Positions 26,518 to 35,068 of a stretch of DNA of 46,017 nt are shown here, piece after piece. The notes beneath the pieces were generated by a model. The model saw only the letters and a program-made list of their open reading frames with translations, was not told where the DNA came from and did not search any database. The position numbers and the translations under genes were made by a program. How positions within the stretch are numbered: position 1 is the first letter of the stretch; every line of letters starts with the position of its first letter. Source of the DNA: Candidatus Latescibacterota bacterium (GTDB taxonomy: Bacteria; Latescibacterota; UBA2968); NCBI GenBank assembly GCA_021295695.1, contig JAGWBW010000019.1, forward strand, positions 1 to 46,017, in the 5' to 3' direction.

Positions 26518-29061
26518 TTGCCCAAAACCCCACCTGAAATTGCCGATATTATACCCGAAGGATACGCCCTTGAACCCGGTTCTTACGACGAAATGTGGGA
26601 TCAAAAAGACGGGGTGCGTACCCATTGGCATCCCTTTTTTACAGCAATAGAACGCATGGGCAGCAAAGAACTGGCACGCCGCGATCAAGAAGCGCGATTG
26701 TTGCGCGAAAACGGCGTTACGTACAATGTACACGGCGACCCCGATGGCTTGCATCGCCCCTGGGAACTCGATCCCATACCCCTGCTACTTCAGGCCAATG
26801 ACTGGACCCATATTGCGCGGGGTGTATCTCAACGCGCCGAATTACTCAACCTCGTGCTCAAAGACATCTACGGTCCCCAAACACTCATCCGAGAGGGCCT
26901 GTTGCCTTTTGAACTCATCTACAATCACGCCAATTTTTTGAGACCTTGCAAAGATGTCTTTTTGCCGTCCGAACATCACTTGCGCGTCTATGCCGCCAAT
27001 CTCGCACGAGGACCCGATGGACAGATGTGGGTTTTGTACGACCACACACAGGCACCTTCGGGCCTGGGATACGCGCTCGAAAACAGAACTGCGATGTCGC
27101 GCATCATGCCCGCCTTGTTCAACGACTGCAATGTACGGCGCCTGGCCGATTTTTTTCGCACCTTTCAGGCTGGTCTGTCAGAAATTGCCCCTCACGATAA
27201 AGAAGCTCCTCGGATCGTCGTGTTGACGCCGGGACCTTTTAACGCCACCTATTTTGAGCATACATATCTCTCGGCTTATCTGGGTTATACCCTTGCGCAA
27301 GGCGATGACCTCACCGTACGCGATGGGCGCGTGTGGCTCAAATCCATTGATGGCCTGCATCCCGTCGATATCATCTTGCGCCGCATCAATGACGACTTTT
27401 GCGACCCACTGGAACTCAACGAAGAATCGCAAATCGGTGTTGCCGGGCTGCTCGATGCCGTGCGAAATGGGCACGTTGCTATTGCCAATCCCCTGGGCAG
27501 CAGCGTACTCGAAAACCCGGGCTTGATGCCTTTTTTACCCGGCATTGCGCGACACTTACTGGGCGAAGACCTCATACTGCCCTCGGTAGCCACCTGGTGG
27601 TGCGGGCAAGCGCGGGAAATGAATTATGTGCTCGACCATCTCGACAGTCTGGTTCTCTGTCCAATTGATCGGCAATCCGTTACTCATCGCGTTTTCGGTG
27701 CCTTGCTCAGCCGCGCCGAGCGCGAAGCCTGGCGCGACCGCATCAGGGCGAATCCCACTCGCTACGCAGCCCTGGAACACGTCAGCTTTGCAACATCACC
27801 TTCCCTGATCAACGGCCATCTCGAATCTCGCTATACCACCCTCACCACCTTTGCCGTCTCCCACCAAAATACTTATGCGGTAATGCCCGGAGGCCTCACG
27901 CGCAGATCGCCCGAACGCGGCAATTTTATCGTCCCTACGCATACATTTGCACACAGCAAAGACACCTGGGTAATTGACGACCAACCCGAATCCTACACCA
28001 GTCTCTGGCAGCAAACAGGTGGTTCTTCCACATCTTATGTTTTGCCCAGCCGCGCCGCCGAGAATCTGTTTTGGGTGGGGCGTTATGCCGAACGCGCAGA
28101 AGGCGGCATTCGACTCGTTCGCGCCATTGTGAACAATCTCACAGATCGCCGCAAGAATGAAGACGATGCCTGTCGCGTCTCCCTCTTGCACGCGCTGACC
28201 TGTACCACCAATACATTCCCAGGTTTTGTCGGCACAGGCGCGGATGACCGATTGCGAAATCCTGAAAAAGAAATTCTATCTGTCATAAACGACGACACGC
28301 GACAGGGAAGCCTTTCCTTTACCATCCGCGCTTTTGTTCAAGCTGCATTTGTCATTCGCGACAGATGGTCAACTGATACCTGGCGCGTTATTGATGGCAT
28401 TGAATCGCAATGGGCCCAGGTACGCAAGAACGTTGAACTTCTCAATGTACAAAATGCACTCAATCAGGTGCTCACCGGATTGCTCGCCTTCACCGGTCTC
28501 ACGCAGGAAAGCATGACCCGCGAACTCGGCTGGCATTTGCTTGACACGGGCCGGCGCATCGAACGCATTCTCCTTCAGATTGCCCTGCTGAGGTGTACTC
28601 TGGCCCACCTGCACCCTGAAGATACCACAGTGCCCGCTGGAGGTCTTGAAGACCAGTTGGTACTCGAATCTGTGCTTTCTATCACCGAAACTCTCATCAC
28701 ACACAGACGCCGCCATCGCACCTATATCAGCATGGAAACCGTACTGGAATTGCTTTTGCACGACGAAAGCAACCCCCGGGCATTGGCCTATCAAATGATC
28801 CGACTGGCCGATCACATGGCACAACTGCCGCGTTTGCACAATCACCATCGGCCCAGCGAAGAAGAATGCCTCATACTCGATGCATCCACCCAACTGCGTC
28901 TGTCTGACCCGACCTCATTGGCACACGGAGGTCTTGACACGCTCCTCTCACATTTGGAGACACAAGTCAGAAAGACCTCGGAAATACTCTCTCACACATA
29001 CTTCAGCCACGCGCGCAATACAAGACAATTGGCACCCACACACCGGAACTTTGGCGCATGA
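26518..29061 (+). CDS. ATP-grasp/alpha-E fusion with degenerate ATP-grasp active site
   Basis: An 847-residue fusion: residues about 20-490 match the upstream ATP-grasp protein and residues about 508-830 match the alpha-E protein (PSRAAENLFWVGRYAERAEGG). Structural motifs are kept (DWTHIARGVSQRAELLNLVL, TPGPFNATYFEHTYLSAYL, PGGLTRRSPERG, HSKDTW). The catalytic positions are not: EDNMR becomes YDHTQ (174-178), the lysine/glycine-rich loop [10 protein letters not shown] becomes CPIDRQSVTH (381-390), and DLRP becomes TLTT (441-444). It therefore probably cannot use ATP and may act as a scaffold or regulatory subunit. The start is a TTG with AGGA 10 bases upstream. The stop overlaps the next ATG by 4 bases. 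Confidence 0.9.
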   Translation: MPKTPPEIADIIPEGYALEPGSYDEMWDQKDGVRTHWHPFFTAIERMGSKELARRDQEARLLRENGVTYNVHGDPDGLHRPWELDPIPLLLQANDWTHIARGVSQRAELLNLVLKDIYGPQTLIREGLLPFELIYNHANFLRPCKDVFLPSEHHLRVYAANLARGPDGQMWVLYDHTQAPSGLGYALENRTAMSRIMPALFNDCNVRRLADFFRTFQAGLSEIAPHDKEAPRIVVLTPGPFNATYFEHTYLSAYLGYTLAQGDDLTVRDGRVWLKSIDGLHPVDIILRRINDDFCDPLELNEESQIGVAGLLDAVRNGHVAIANPLGSSVLENPGLMPFLPGIARHLLGEDLILPSVATWWCGQAREMNYVLDHLDSLVLCPIDRQSVTHRVFGALLSRAEREAWRDRIRANPTRYAALEHVSFATSPSLINGHLESRYTTLTTFAVSHQNTYAVMPGGLTRRSPERGNFIVPTHTFAHSKDTWVIDDQPESYTSLWQQTGGSSTSYVLPSRAAENLFWVGRYAERAEGGIRLVRAIVNNLTDRRKNEDDACRVSLLHALTCTTNTFPGFVGTGADDRLRNPEKEILSVINDDTRQGSLSFTIRAFVQAAFVIRDRWSTDTWRVIDGIESQWAQVRKNVELLNVQNALNQVLTGLLAFTGLTQESMTRELGWHLLDTGRRIERILLQIALLRCTLAHLHPEDTTVPAGGLEDQLVLESVLSITETLITHRRRHRTYISMETVLELLLHDESNPRALAYQMIRLADHMAQLPRLHNHHRPSEEECLILDASTQLRLSDPTSLAHGGLDTLLSHLETQVRKTSEILSHTYFSHARNTRQLAPTHRNFGA

Positions 29062-29945
29062 ATTATCGCATCACACATCAGACCCACTACGAATATGCGG
29101 AGACCGTAAGCCTGTGCCACAATCAAGCCCGATTGATCCCGCGCAGTTTTTTTACTCAAACATGCTTGAATAGCCACATCGCCATCAATCCACAGCCAGC
29201 ATCCTTTCGCGAGCGAAAAGATTTTTTTGGCAACCGCACCGCCTATTTCTCCATCGAACAACCTCACAATATCCTCTCAGTTATAGCAAAAAGCGATGTG
29301 CATATCGCATTGCAAACCCAATTGACCAGCGATATGCCCTGGGAAACCGTGTACCACATCCTCAAAAATACAACCGATCCCACCCTTCTTTCAGTGCGCC
29401 AATTCGTAATCGATTCTCCCAAGGTCGGTACCGTCCCTGAGCTGACAAAATATGCAGCACTTTCATTTACCAAAAACCGTCCCCTCATCGAAGCGGTTAG
29501 CGACCTCACGCAACGCATCTACAACGACTTTGAATACGTACCTGGCTTCACCACCATATCCACGCCATTATTCGATGTGTTCAAACACCGCAAAGGTGTG
29601 TGTCAAGACTTTGCCCATCTGGCTATCGGCTGCCTCCGCGCGATGGGTCTGGCCGCGCGCTATATCAGCGGCTACCTTGAAACCCAGCCTTCCCCTGGCA
29701 AAGATTACCTGATTGGCGCGGATGCTTCCCATGCATGGTTCTCTGTGTATCTACCCAATCACGGCTGGATCGACTTTGACCCAACCAACAACCTCATGCC
29801 CGATGACCGACACATCACCGTGGCCTGGGGCCGCGACTTTGCCGATGTCACCCCTCTCAAAGGCGTGGTCGTGGGCGGAGGCCAACACATGCTCACCGTA
29901 TCTGTCACCGTAGAACCAATAGTGAGCAAATTTGTGCCTGCTTAA
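29058..29945 (+). CDS. Transglutaminase-like cysteine protease/transferase
   Basis: A 295-residue protein with the N-terminal beta domain usual for this group (MNYRITHQTHYEYAETVSLCHNQARLIPR) and a transglutaminase core. The catalytic triad is Cys182 (RKGVCQDFAHL), His225 (DASHAWFSVYL) and Asp241 (WIDFDPTN). No signal peptide is seen, so it is cytosolic. Such proteins cleave or form amide bonds and regularly follow the alpha-E and ATP-grasp genes. Here it overlaps the fusion gene by 4 bases and ends the operon. It may trim or transfer the peptide-like product made by the ATP-grasp protein. Confidence 0.93.
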   Translation: MNYRITHQTHYEYAETVSLCHNQARLIPRSFFTQTCLNSHIAINPQPASFRERKDFFGNRTAYFSIEQPHNILSVIAKSDVHIALQTQLTSDMPWETVYHILKNTTDPTLLSVRQFVIDSPKVGTVPELTKYAALSFTKNRPLIEAVSDLTQRIYNDFEYVPGFTTISTPLFDVFKHRKGVCQDFAHLAIGCLRAMGLAARYISGYLETQPSPGKDYLIGADASHAWFSVYLPNHGWIDFDPTNNLMPDDRHITVAWGRDFADVTPLKGVVVGGGQHMLTVSVTVEPIVSKFVPA

Positions 29946-29960
29946 ATGAAGCGAACCGGA

Positions 29961-29989
29961 TTGACCGGGTGTTACAATTATAGTATATT
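29961..29989 (+). promoter_or_regulatory. Promoter of the toxin-antitoxin pair
   Basis: TTGACC (29961-29966), 17 bases, TATATT (29984-29989). Transcription would begin near 29996, about 28 bases before the antitoxin ATG. It begins only 16 bases after the transglutaminase stop. Confidence 0.75.
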
Positions 29990-29993
29990 TGTA
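29973..29993. promoter_or_regulatory. 21-bp near-perfect palindrome over the -10 box, likely autoregulatory operator
   Basis: The arms are TACAA-T-TATA and TATA-T-TTGTA around a central G at 29983; nine of ten base pairs match. It covers the -10 box, where a YefM/YoeB-like complex would shut off its own promoter, as known for this toxin family. Confidence 0.65.
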
Positions 29994-30023
29994 GAGATAA
30001 ACTCTTCAGATTGAGGCGAATTT

Positions 30024-30278
30024 ATGAATGCCATCACTGTAAATGAAGCAAAAAATGACCTGAGTCGCGTTATTGAGCGCGTTACGGCCGATGCTGAACC
30101 TATGATTATTTGTGGGGAGGGAAGTCAGAAAGCTGTTCTCCTATCTCTGGAAGAATTTAATTCCTGGCAAGAAACTCTGTATCTACTTTCAAACCCTGTC
30201 AATGCAGATCATTTGCGTCAGTCAATTGCCGAAGTTAGAGAAGGTAAAATTCTGGAACAGAAATTAGTTGAACCGTGA
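30024..30278 (+). CDS. YefM/Phd-family antitoxin
   Basis: An 84-residue protein. The N-terminal Phd/YefM fold reads MNAITVNEAKNDLSRVIERV, followed by PMIICGEGSQKAVLLSLEEFNSWQETLYLLSNP, the classic YefM sequence pattern. The acidic C-terminus (SIAEVREGKILEQKLVEP) is the part that wraps the toxin. It should bind DNA as a dimer and repress its own promoter. The stop overlaps the toxin start (GTGA). Confidence 0.93.
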   Translation: MNAITVNEAKNDLSRVIERVTADAEPMIICGEGSQKAVLLSLEEFNSWQETLYLLSNPVNADHLRQSIAEVREGKILEQKLVEP

Positions 30279-30535
30279 AATTGGGATTCACGGAAACGGC
30301 CTGGCGAGACTATCTCTGGTTTCAACAACACAATCAGAAATTGCTCAGACGGGTTAATGATCTGATTAGAGATACACAGAGAAGCCCATTTCGAGGGATA
30401 GGAAAACCCGAACCCTTAAAAGGTGAATTATCGGGATATTGGTCGAGACGTATTAACGCAGAACATCGTCTGGTCTATGAAGTATCAAATAACATTTTGA
30501 CCATTATTTCTTGCCGATACCACTATACCAAATAA
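30275..30535 (+). CDS. YoeB-type mRNA interferase toxin
   Basis: An 86-residue toxin of the RelE superfamily that cuts mRNA in the ribosomal A site. The family core KPEPLKGELSGYWSRRINAE leads to HRLVYEV and the terminal CRYHY. Residues matching the E. coli YoeB catalytic set are present at similar numbers: Glu51, Arg65, His83 and Tyr84. All needed residues are intact, so the toxin looks active. The start is a GTG overlapping the antitoxin stop, typical coupling that keeps antitoxin in excess. Confidence 0.93.
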   Translation: MKLGFTETAWRDYLWFQQHNQKLLRRVNDLIRDTQRSPFRGIGKPEPLKGELSGYWSRRINAEHRLVYEVSNNILTIISCRYHYTK

Positions 30536-30573
30536 AACAGTCCTACCGAATCTGGTAGGACTGTTATTTTTTT
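30536..30573 (+). terminator. Strong intrinsic terminator after the toxin gene
   Basis: A perfect 12-bp stem (AACAGTCCTACC at 30536-30547 with its complement at 30554-30565), a 6-base loop, then ATTTTTTT. It starts at the toxin stop codon. A-rich sequence before the stem gives a weaker T run on the other strand, so it may also end the minus-strand enolase-family transcript. Confidence 0.88.
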
Positions 30574-30593
30574 CCTGTGTTTTTTACTCACAC

Positions 30594-31700
30594 TTATATG
30601 ACCGCCTTCATAACCGTCACCTTCTCCAAACGTTCGGGAACTGGATCGAACCCAACGCCGGGCGCTTCATCCAGTACCACATTACAATTCTCATCCTGCT
30701 CAATCCATCGATCTGTAATATCCTCAACATAGAACTTGCGCGATGGAAACACATCTGCCGGATAGTTAAATCCCGGCAACGTACCCAACGCCGCACAAAT
30801 CCCAGCGCCAACACCGCTCTCCAGCATCCCCCCCACCCACGCATCCATGCCCGCCTCGCGCGCCATATCGTGAATTTTCATGGCATTTAACAAGCCTCCC
30901 ACGCGACCGGGTTTTACATTGATCATGCGACACGCGCCAATTTTCAGAGCGAGTTCAAAATCCCGCGGGCGTTTGACCGACTCATCCAAACACACGGGCG
31001 TTTCAATTTGGCACTGCAACTCCGCGTGCTCAATCAGGTCCAGATGATCCAATGGCTGTTCGATCATCGCCAAATTGAACTGATCAAATGCCTTGAGCGT
31101 GTCAAAATCCGTGTTCAAATCATATCCCGAGTTGCAATCCACATGAATCACGGGATCGGGAAAAGCCGAGCGCACGGCTTTGAGCATCTCGATATCCCAT
31201 TCGTGTCGTACCTTCAGCTTTATCCGCGGATATCCCACATCCACAGCCTCCTGAATCAGCGATAAAAGTTCATCAATCGTATCCTGCACACCAAAATCAG
31301 CGCCACATGCCACCGTCGGATCGGTCGCGCCCAGCGACTGCCAGAGTGGTATGCCCTTCAACTTGCTATCCAATGCCCACCACGCGGTCTCCACAGCCGC
31401 TTTGGCAAAAGGATTGCCCTTAAAAATCGACAGTCTTTCCACCACTTCTTCCGCCGAATCGAATGTTTCGCCAACAATTTGGGGCAAAAAAAACTCCCGC
31501 GCCGTTTCATAAACAGACCGGGCCGACTCGGGTGAATAAGTCGGCGCGTAAAACGGCGTAGCTTCACCCCAGGCAGCAGTTCCTCCACCCGAGAGTTTAA
31601 CCATCACCGAATGAATCGTCGCATCCTCACCATAAGCCGTGCGCCACGGCGAAATCAGTGGCAACTCGACATATCGAATTTCCGCGGCATCAATTTTCAC
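30594..31700 (-). CDS. Enolase-superfamily enzyme, o-succinylbenzoate synthase/N-acylamino acid racemase-like
   Basis: A 368-residue muconate-lactonizing subgroup member. The catalytic and metal residues are in place: Lys161 and Lys163 (IKLKVRHEWD), metal ligands Asp188 (HVDCNSGY), Glu214 (MIEQPL) and Asp239 (CLDES), and Lys263 on the other side (NVKPGRVGG). The K-x-K plus distant K pattern fits OSBS/NSAR-type enzymes rather than mandelate racemase. No menaquinone genes are nearby, so racemisation of an N-acylated or dipeptide substrate is as likely as OSBS activity. It follows a tiny membrane protein gene by 12 bases on the minus strand. Confidence 0.85.
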   Translation of the reverse strand: MKIDAAEIRYVELPLISPWRTAYGEDATIHSVMVKLSGGGTAAWGEATPFYAPTYSPESARSVYETAREFFLPQIVGETFDSAEEVVERLSIFKGNPFAKAAVETAWWALDSKLKGIPLWQSLGATDPTVACGADFGVQDTIDELLSLIQEAVDVGYPRIKLKVRHEWDIEMLKAVRSAFPDPVIHVDCNSGYDLNTDFDTLKAFDQFNLAMIEQPLDHLDLIEHAELQCQIETPVCLDESVKRPRDFELALKIGACRMINVKPGRVGGLLNAMKIHDMAREAGMDAWVGGMLESGVGAGICAALGTLPGFNYPADVFPSRKFYVEDITDRWIEQDENCNVVLDEAPGVGFDPVPERLEKVTVMKAVI

Positions 31701-31712
31701 CTGAAAATCCTC

Positions 31713-31916
31713 TTAATCTCCTGATCTCCACCGGGCCGCGTTCAAAACCGACCACAGGTGAATCACCCAGCCCATCCAGATAAACCATAGGATGGCTGCC
31801 AGGAAAAATTGGAAAAGGGCAATTAGCAAACGTCCCTGAAGCAACTGCCCCAAACCCGGAATAAAAAAACTACACAAAGCTGCCAGAACATTGCCGCCCG
31901 AACCTTGTCCAGCCAT
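31713..31916 (-). CDS. Small membrane protein with GLGQLLQG motif (TM2-like)
   Basis: A 67-residue protein with two hydrophobic helices separated by a short loop. The first helix ends in FFIPGLGQLLQGR, a motif shared by many small TM2-like membrane proteins, and the second is rich in Trp (AAILWFIWMGWVIHLW). The ATG at 31916 follows AAGGAGG at an ideal distance, so the six codons upstream are not used. Function is unknown. It is probably co-transcribed with the enolase-family gene 12 bases downstream. Confidence 0.75.
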   Translation of the reverse strand: MAGQGSGGNVLAALCSFFIPGLGQLLQGRLLIALFQFFLAAILWFIWMGWVIHLWSVLNAARWRSGD

Positions 31917-31957
31917 ACTATTTCCTCCTTCCATTCACCTTGATTCCGCTCAAGATT

Positions 31958-32012
31958 AAAAAAAGAGGCTCCAGATACCTATCTGTCTTACACAGGGCAT
32001 GCCTGGAACCTC
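31958..32012 (-). terminator. Hairpin with T run upstream of the small membrane protein gene
   Basis: On the minus strand GAGGTTCCAG (32012-32003) pairs with CTGGAGCCTC (31974-31965), 10 pairs including one G-U, with a 28-base loop, followed by seven T. It lies downstream of another terminator-like hairpin and ahead of the small membrane protein gene, so it could end the flavoprotein transcript or act as an attenuator. Confidence 0.6.
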
Positions 32013-32084
32013 CCGGAGAAATTTTTCTCACCTTATTCCAAAACATCTTGGACAGCAGCTTAACATCACGCCGCCATGACAGAC

Positions 32085-32123
32085 AAAAAACCTCTGGATC
32101 GCGGCTTAAAAACATGCCGCGAT
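32085..32123 (-). terminator. Terminator-like hairpin after the flavoprotein gene
   Basis: On the minus strand an 8-bp perfect stem ATCGCGGC (32123-32116) with its complement (32105-32098), a 10-base loop, then 7 bases and six T. The displaced T run makes it weaker than a typical terminator; the second hairpin 80 bases on may back it up. Confidence 0.5.
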
Positions 32124-32159
32124 GACGGCTCTGTTAATAGGATTGATTGAATGGACCAC

Positions 32160-32705
32160 TTATTCAACAACATCAAAGTCATGGAAATCTTCACCAGCTT
32201 CGCGCGATAAAATTTCCAGCGCAGTCGCTGCGCCTTGCCCGGCGGAAATAATCGCCTGCGTGCGGATGAGACGCGTATTCCAACCCACTGCAAAAAGCCC
32301 CTCAACCGAAGTGCGGCCATCACCATCTGCAACAATACCCTTGTTCTCCTTAGCCAAACTCAGATCCTCGGCCAATTTGGTATTTGTGCCGGTGGCTAAA
32401 ATGAGATACTTCCCTTCTCTTCGGTCTCCATCTCCCGTTGTAACGGCAAAACCGCCATCGGTCTTTTCGGCATTGGTCACTTCTACATCCTCAATTGAGC
32501 CGCCCAAATTCTGGACCTGCGCTCGACCTATTCGCTGAAACTCACTCCCCGTCATCTCGGGAATGCCCAGATAATTGTAAAGCATCGCCTTGTGCATCGG
32601 CGTTCCATCTTGCCCAAACACCGTCACATTCTGACCATTCTTCGTCAAAAACAACGCGGCACTCAATCCGGCAGGCCCATCGCCTATAATCAAAACATCT
32701 GCCAT
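32160..32705 (-). CDS. Short thioredoxin-reductase-like FAD/NAD(P)-binding protein
   Basis: A 181-residue protein. It opens with the FAD-binding MADVLIIGDGPAGLSAALFL and ends with the second FAD motif GLFAVGWNTRLIRTQAIISAGQGAATALEIL, as in thioredoxin reductases. The NADPH-binding domain with the redox CxxC, normally between these parts (about 120 residues), is absent, so the protein is about half the usual length. The two FAD segments are joined by EFQRIGRAQVQNLGGSIEDVEV and KYLILATGTNTKLAEDL. Such compact forms exist as NAD(P)/FAD-dependent oxidoreductases; a redox partner would be needed. The only cysteines typical of thioredoxin reductase are missing. GGATATG precedes the start. Confidence 0.78.
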   Translation of the reverse strand: MADVLIIGDGPAGLSAALFLTKNGQNVTVFGQDGTPMHKAMLYNYLGIPEMTGSEFQRIGRAQVQNLGGSIEDVEVTNAEKTDGGFAVTTGDGDRREGKYLILATGTNTKLAEDLSLAKENKGIVADGDGRTSVEGLFAVGWNTRLIRTQAIISAGQGAATALEILSREAGEDFHDFDVVE

Positions 32706-32737
32706 AACATATCCTTTCTTTTAAAATTGTGGTAGAA

Positions 32738-33001
32738 TTAGCGGTTAGACGCTGTCAATATTGTCGGTGGTGTATGAATAATACCCAGCAAGCCATCGAT
32801 TGATAAATCCTCGTCAATTAACGGCCAGTGAATACCATAACCCGAAGGAGAAATTTCATACATATTTCTCTCTTCAACAGATGCCTTCTGCAATACAAGT
32901 GAAATCTCACTGAGAGCGAACCTGCTCTTTTGCCCATCAATGGTTACAACCATTTCATCACCATTAAAATGAAGATCGCTTACATCATGATAGTTTTTCA
33001 T
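32738..33001 (-). CDS. DUF2442-like small protein
   Basis: An 87-residue protein beginning MKNYHDVSDLHFNGDEMVVTI. The end part, SGYGIHWPLIDEDLSIDGLLG, resembles the G..I.WP..D.D......L pattern of DUF2442 proteins, which are often encoded with DUF4160 proteins in toxin-antitoxin-like pairs. No DUF4160 gene is adjacent. The ATG at 33001 follows GGGGGTG; a GTG three codons earlier is possible. It lies 35 bases after the DUF255 gene and 32 bases before the flavoprotein gene. Confidence 0.55.
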   Translation of the reverse strand: MKNYHDVSDLHFNGDEMVVTIDGQKSRFALSEISLVLQKASVEERNMYEISPSGYGIHWPLIDEDLSIDGLLGIIHTPPTILTASNR

Positions 33002-33036
33002 TGTTGACACCCCCGTCCAAATTAGTATCCCAAACT

Positions 33037-35064
33037 CTATTCATCCAGTAATTTTTCCAGTGCCTCGGCATCTGTAACGGGTTCAGAGCAGACAAAATTG
33101 CGACATACATAAGCTGTGGCACGTCCGTCAATCATGCCGCGATTTTTCAAAAGCGGAATCGCGTCGGACACGGGATCACTTCCCCCACATAAAACCACAT
33201 TGGGTCGCCATGTTTTATTTACCACATCGAGCAATGCAACCGTATCTTCTCTGTCTCGATCACCCAGAACTGCGACTTCAACGGCCCCTTGCAAATAGAG
33301 ATCCAGGGCACAAATCATATTGCCAAAGCCCGAAGGCACCTCTTGAATATGCCTGCCAAAAAGATGTAAAATACGGGCGGCCATATCCCGCCAATCTTCG
33401 CGCTCCAGCAGCGTTCCCAACCGCAGCAACGCCATCGCCCCTGTTGAATTGCCAGAAGGCGTAGCATTGTCAAAGGGATTTTTTGAACGCACAATCAGTT
33501 CCTCGTGATCTCTCCCCGTATAAAAAAAACCGCCATCTACATCATCCCAAAACTGATCGATCATCACCTCCATAAAATCGCGAGCAGCAATGAGATAAGA
33601 AGGCTCAAAACTCGCCTCGTACAGATCAATTAACCCGAGGATCAGACAGGCATAATCATCCTGATAGGCATTGAAACGCGCGCGACCATCTGTATAGGTA
33701 TGCAACAAAAGCCCGCGATCCGTACGCATATTCTCCAATATAAACCGAGCCGCCTCTGACGCACTATCCAGATAAACGGAATCGCCAAATGCCCGATACG
33801 CTTGTGCAAAAGCCGAAATCATCATCCCATTCCAACTCACCTGAATTTTTTCATCGCGCCCGGGTTTCACGCGCTTTTCTCGCGCATCAAACAAAATCGC
33901 ACCCCCACGTGCTATTGCGTCTTCATCCACCTCGTATGCCTGCGGAATATTCAGGATATTTTTACCTTCAAAATTGCCTCGCGCCGTCACATCAAAATAC
34001 CGACAAAATATCGCACCGTCTTCTTCGCCCAATAAATCCACCACCTCCTGCGGCGTCCACACAAAAAACTTGCCCTCTTCTCCCTCGCTGTCGGCATCTT
34101 GCGTAGAATAAAAGCCGCCTTCTGGCGCGGTCATCTCTCGGCGTGTATAATCCAAAATTGACCTGACAATGCGCGCAAAAAGCGGTTGCTTCGTCACCTG
34201 ATAAGTCTGCGTATAAAGCTGTGCGAGCAATGCATTGTCATACAGCATCTTCTCAAAATGGGGTACCAACCAGCGGCTATCCACAGAATAGCGGTGAAAT
34301 CCCCCGCCGAGTTGATCGTAAATGCCTCCCCGCGCCATTTTTTCAAGCGTCAATATCACCATCGCAAGTGCCTCTTCGTTCCCCGTACGCAAATAAGTTC
34401 GCAAAAACACATCGAGATTCATCGAATTGGGGAACTTGGGCTGCGTGCCAAACCCGCCATTTTGAAAATCAAAATTCGACCTGATCTTTTGAAACGCACC
34501 GTCAAAATCTGTCTCACTCAGGTCATCTGTCAACGCATCAATATGCGTCATCGCCCGCAAGTGCTCATGCAACCGATTCGCTACATCCGCGACATTATCC
34601 CCCTTTTCCCGATAATGCCTGGCAACGGATTCCAGGACATGGGGAAAACCTGGTATGTTATGCCTACTCTCGGGCGGAAAATACGTGCCTCCGTAAAACG
34701 GAACGCCCTGTGGCGTCAGAAACACACTCATAGGCCACCCGCCGGAACCAGTCATAACCTGTACTGCATTCATATAAATTTCATCGACATCGGGCCGCTC
34801 TTCTCGATCGACCTTCACATTGACAAAATGCGCGTTCATAATCTGCGCGATTTCCTCGTCTTCAAAACATTCGTGTGCCATCACATGACACCAGTGACAA
34901 GCCGCATATCCCACGCTCAAAAAAATCGGTTTGTCTTCCGCAGTAGCCCTTTCAAACGCCTCTTCGCCCCACGGAAACCACGCAACGGGATTATGTGCAT
35001 GTTGCAATAAATACGGGCTGGTCTCGTGGATTAATCTATTAGTATCTCTTTTGTCGGTCATCAC
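33037..35064 (-). CDS. DUF255 thioredoxin-fold/six-hairpin protein (YyaL/SSP411 family)
   Basis: A 675-residue protein. Residues about 10-160 form the DUF255 thioredoxin-like domain with [22 protein letters not shown] and the CxxC site [10 protein letters not shown]. The rest is an alpha-barrel related to N-acylglucosamine 2-epimerases and six-hairpin glycosidases: [33 protein letters not shown] and [21 protein letters not shown]. Length is normal. Function is not known in bacteria; the mammalian relative is a testis redox protein. Two adjacent ATGs could both start it. It begins 4 bases after the metallophosphoesterase gene. Confidence 0.9.
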   Translation of the reverse strand: MMTDKRDTNRLIHETSPYLLQHAHNPVAWFPWGEEAFERATAEDKPIFLSVGYAACHWCHVMAHECFEDEEIAQIMNAHFVNVKVDREERPDVDEIYMNAVQVMTGSGGWPMSVFLTPQGVPFYGGTYFPPESRHNIPGFPHVLESVARHYREKGDNVADVANRLHEHLRAMTHIDALTDDLSETDFDGAFQKIRSNFDFQNGGFGTQPKFPNSMNLDVFLRTYLRTGNEEALAMVILTLEKMARGGIYDQLGGGFHRYSVDSRWLVPHFEKMLYDNALLAQLYTQTYQVTKQPLFARIVRSILDYTRREMTAPEGGFYSTQDADSEGEEGKFFVWTPQEVVDLLGEEDGAIFCRYFDVTARGNFEGKNILNIPQAYEVDEDAIARGGAILFDAREKRVKPGRDEKIQVSWNGMMISAFAQAYRAFGDSVYLDSASEAARFILENMRTDRGLLLHTYTDGRARFNAYQDDYACLILGLIDLYEASFEPSYLIAARDFMEVMIDQFWDDVDGGFFYTGRDHEELIVRSKNPFDNATPSGNSTGAMALLRLGTLLEREDWRDMAARILHLFGRHIQEVPSGFGNMICALDLYLQGAVEVAVLGDRDREDTVALLDVVNKTWRPNVVLCGGSDPVSDAIPLLKNRGMIDGRATAYVCRNFVCSEPVTDAEALEKLLDE

Positions 35065-35068
35065 AACC

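Noticed and set aside
31918-32115. 65-residue frame on the minus strand in the 243-base gap
   Set aside because: It runs through two terminator-like hairpins, has no motif and no ribosome site; I see no support for a protein.
32753-32758. TTGACA on the minus strand ahead of the flavoprotein gene
   Set aside because: No -10-like box at 16-18 bases; it lies next to the end of the DUF2442-like gene.
34186-35010. 274-residue open frame on the plus strand
   Set aside because: Antisense to the DUF255 gene and rich in unlikely residue runs; a shadow of that gene.
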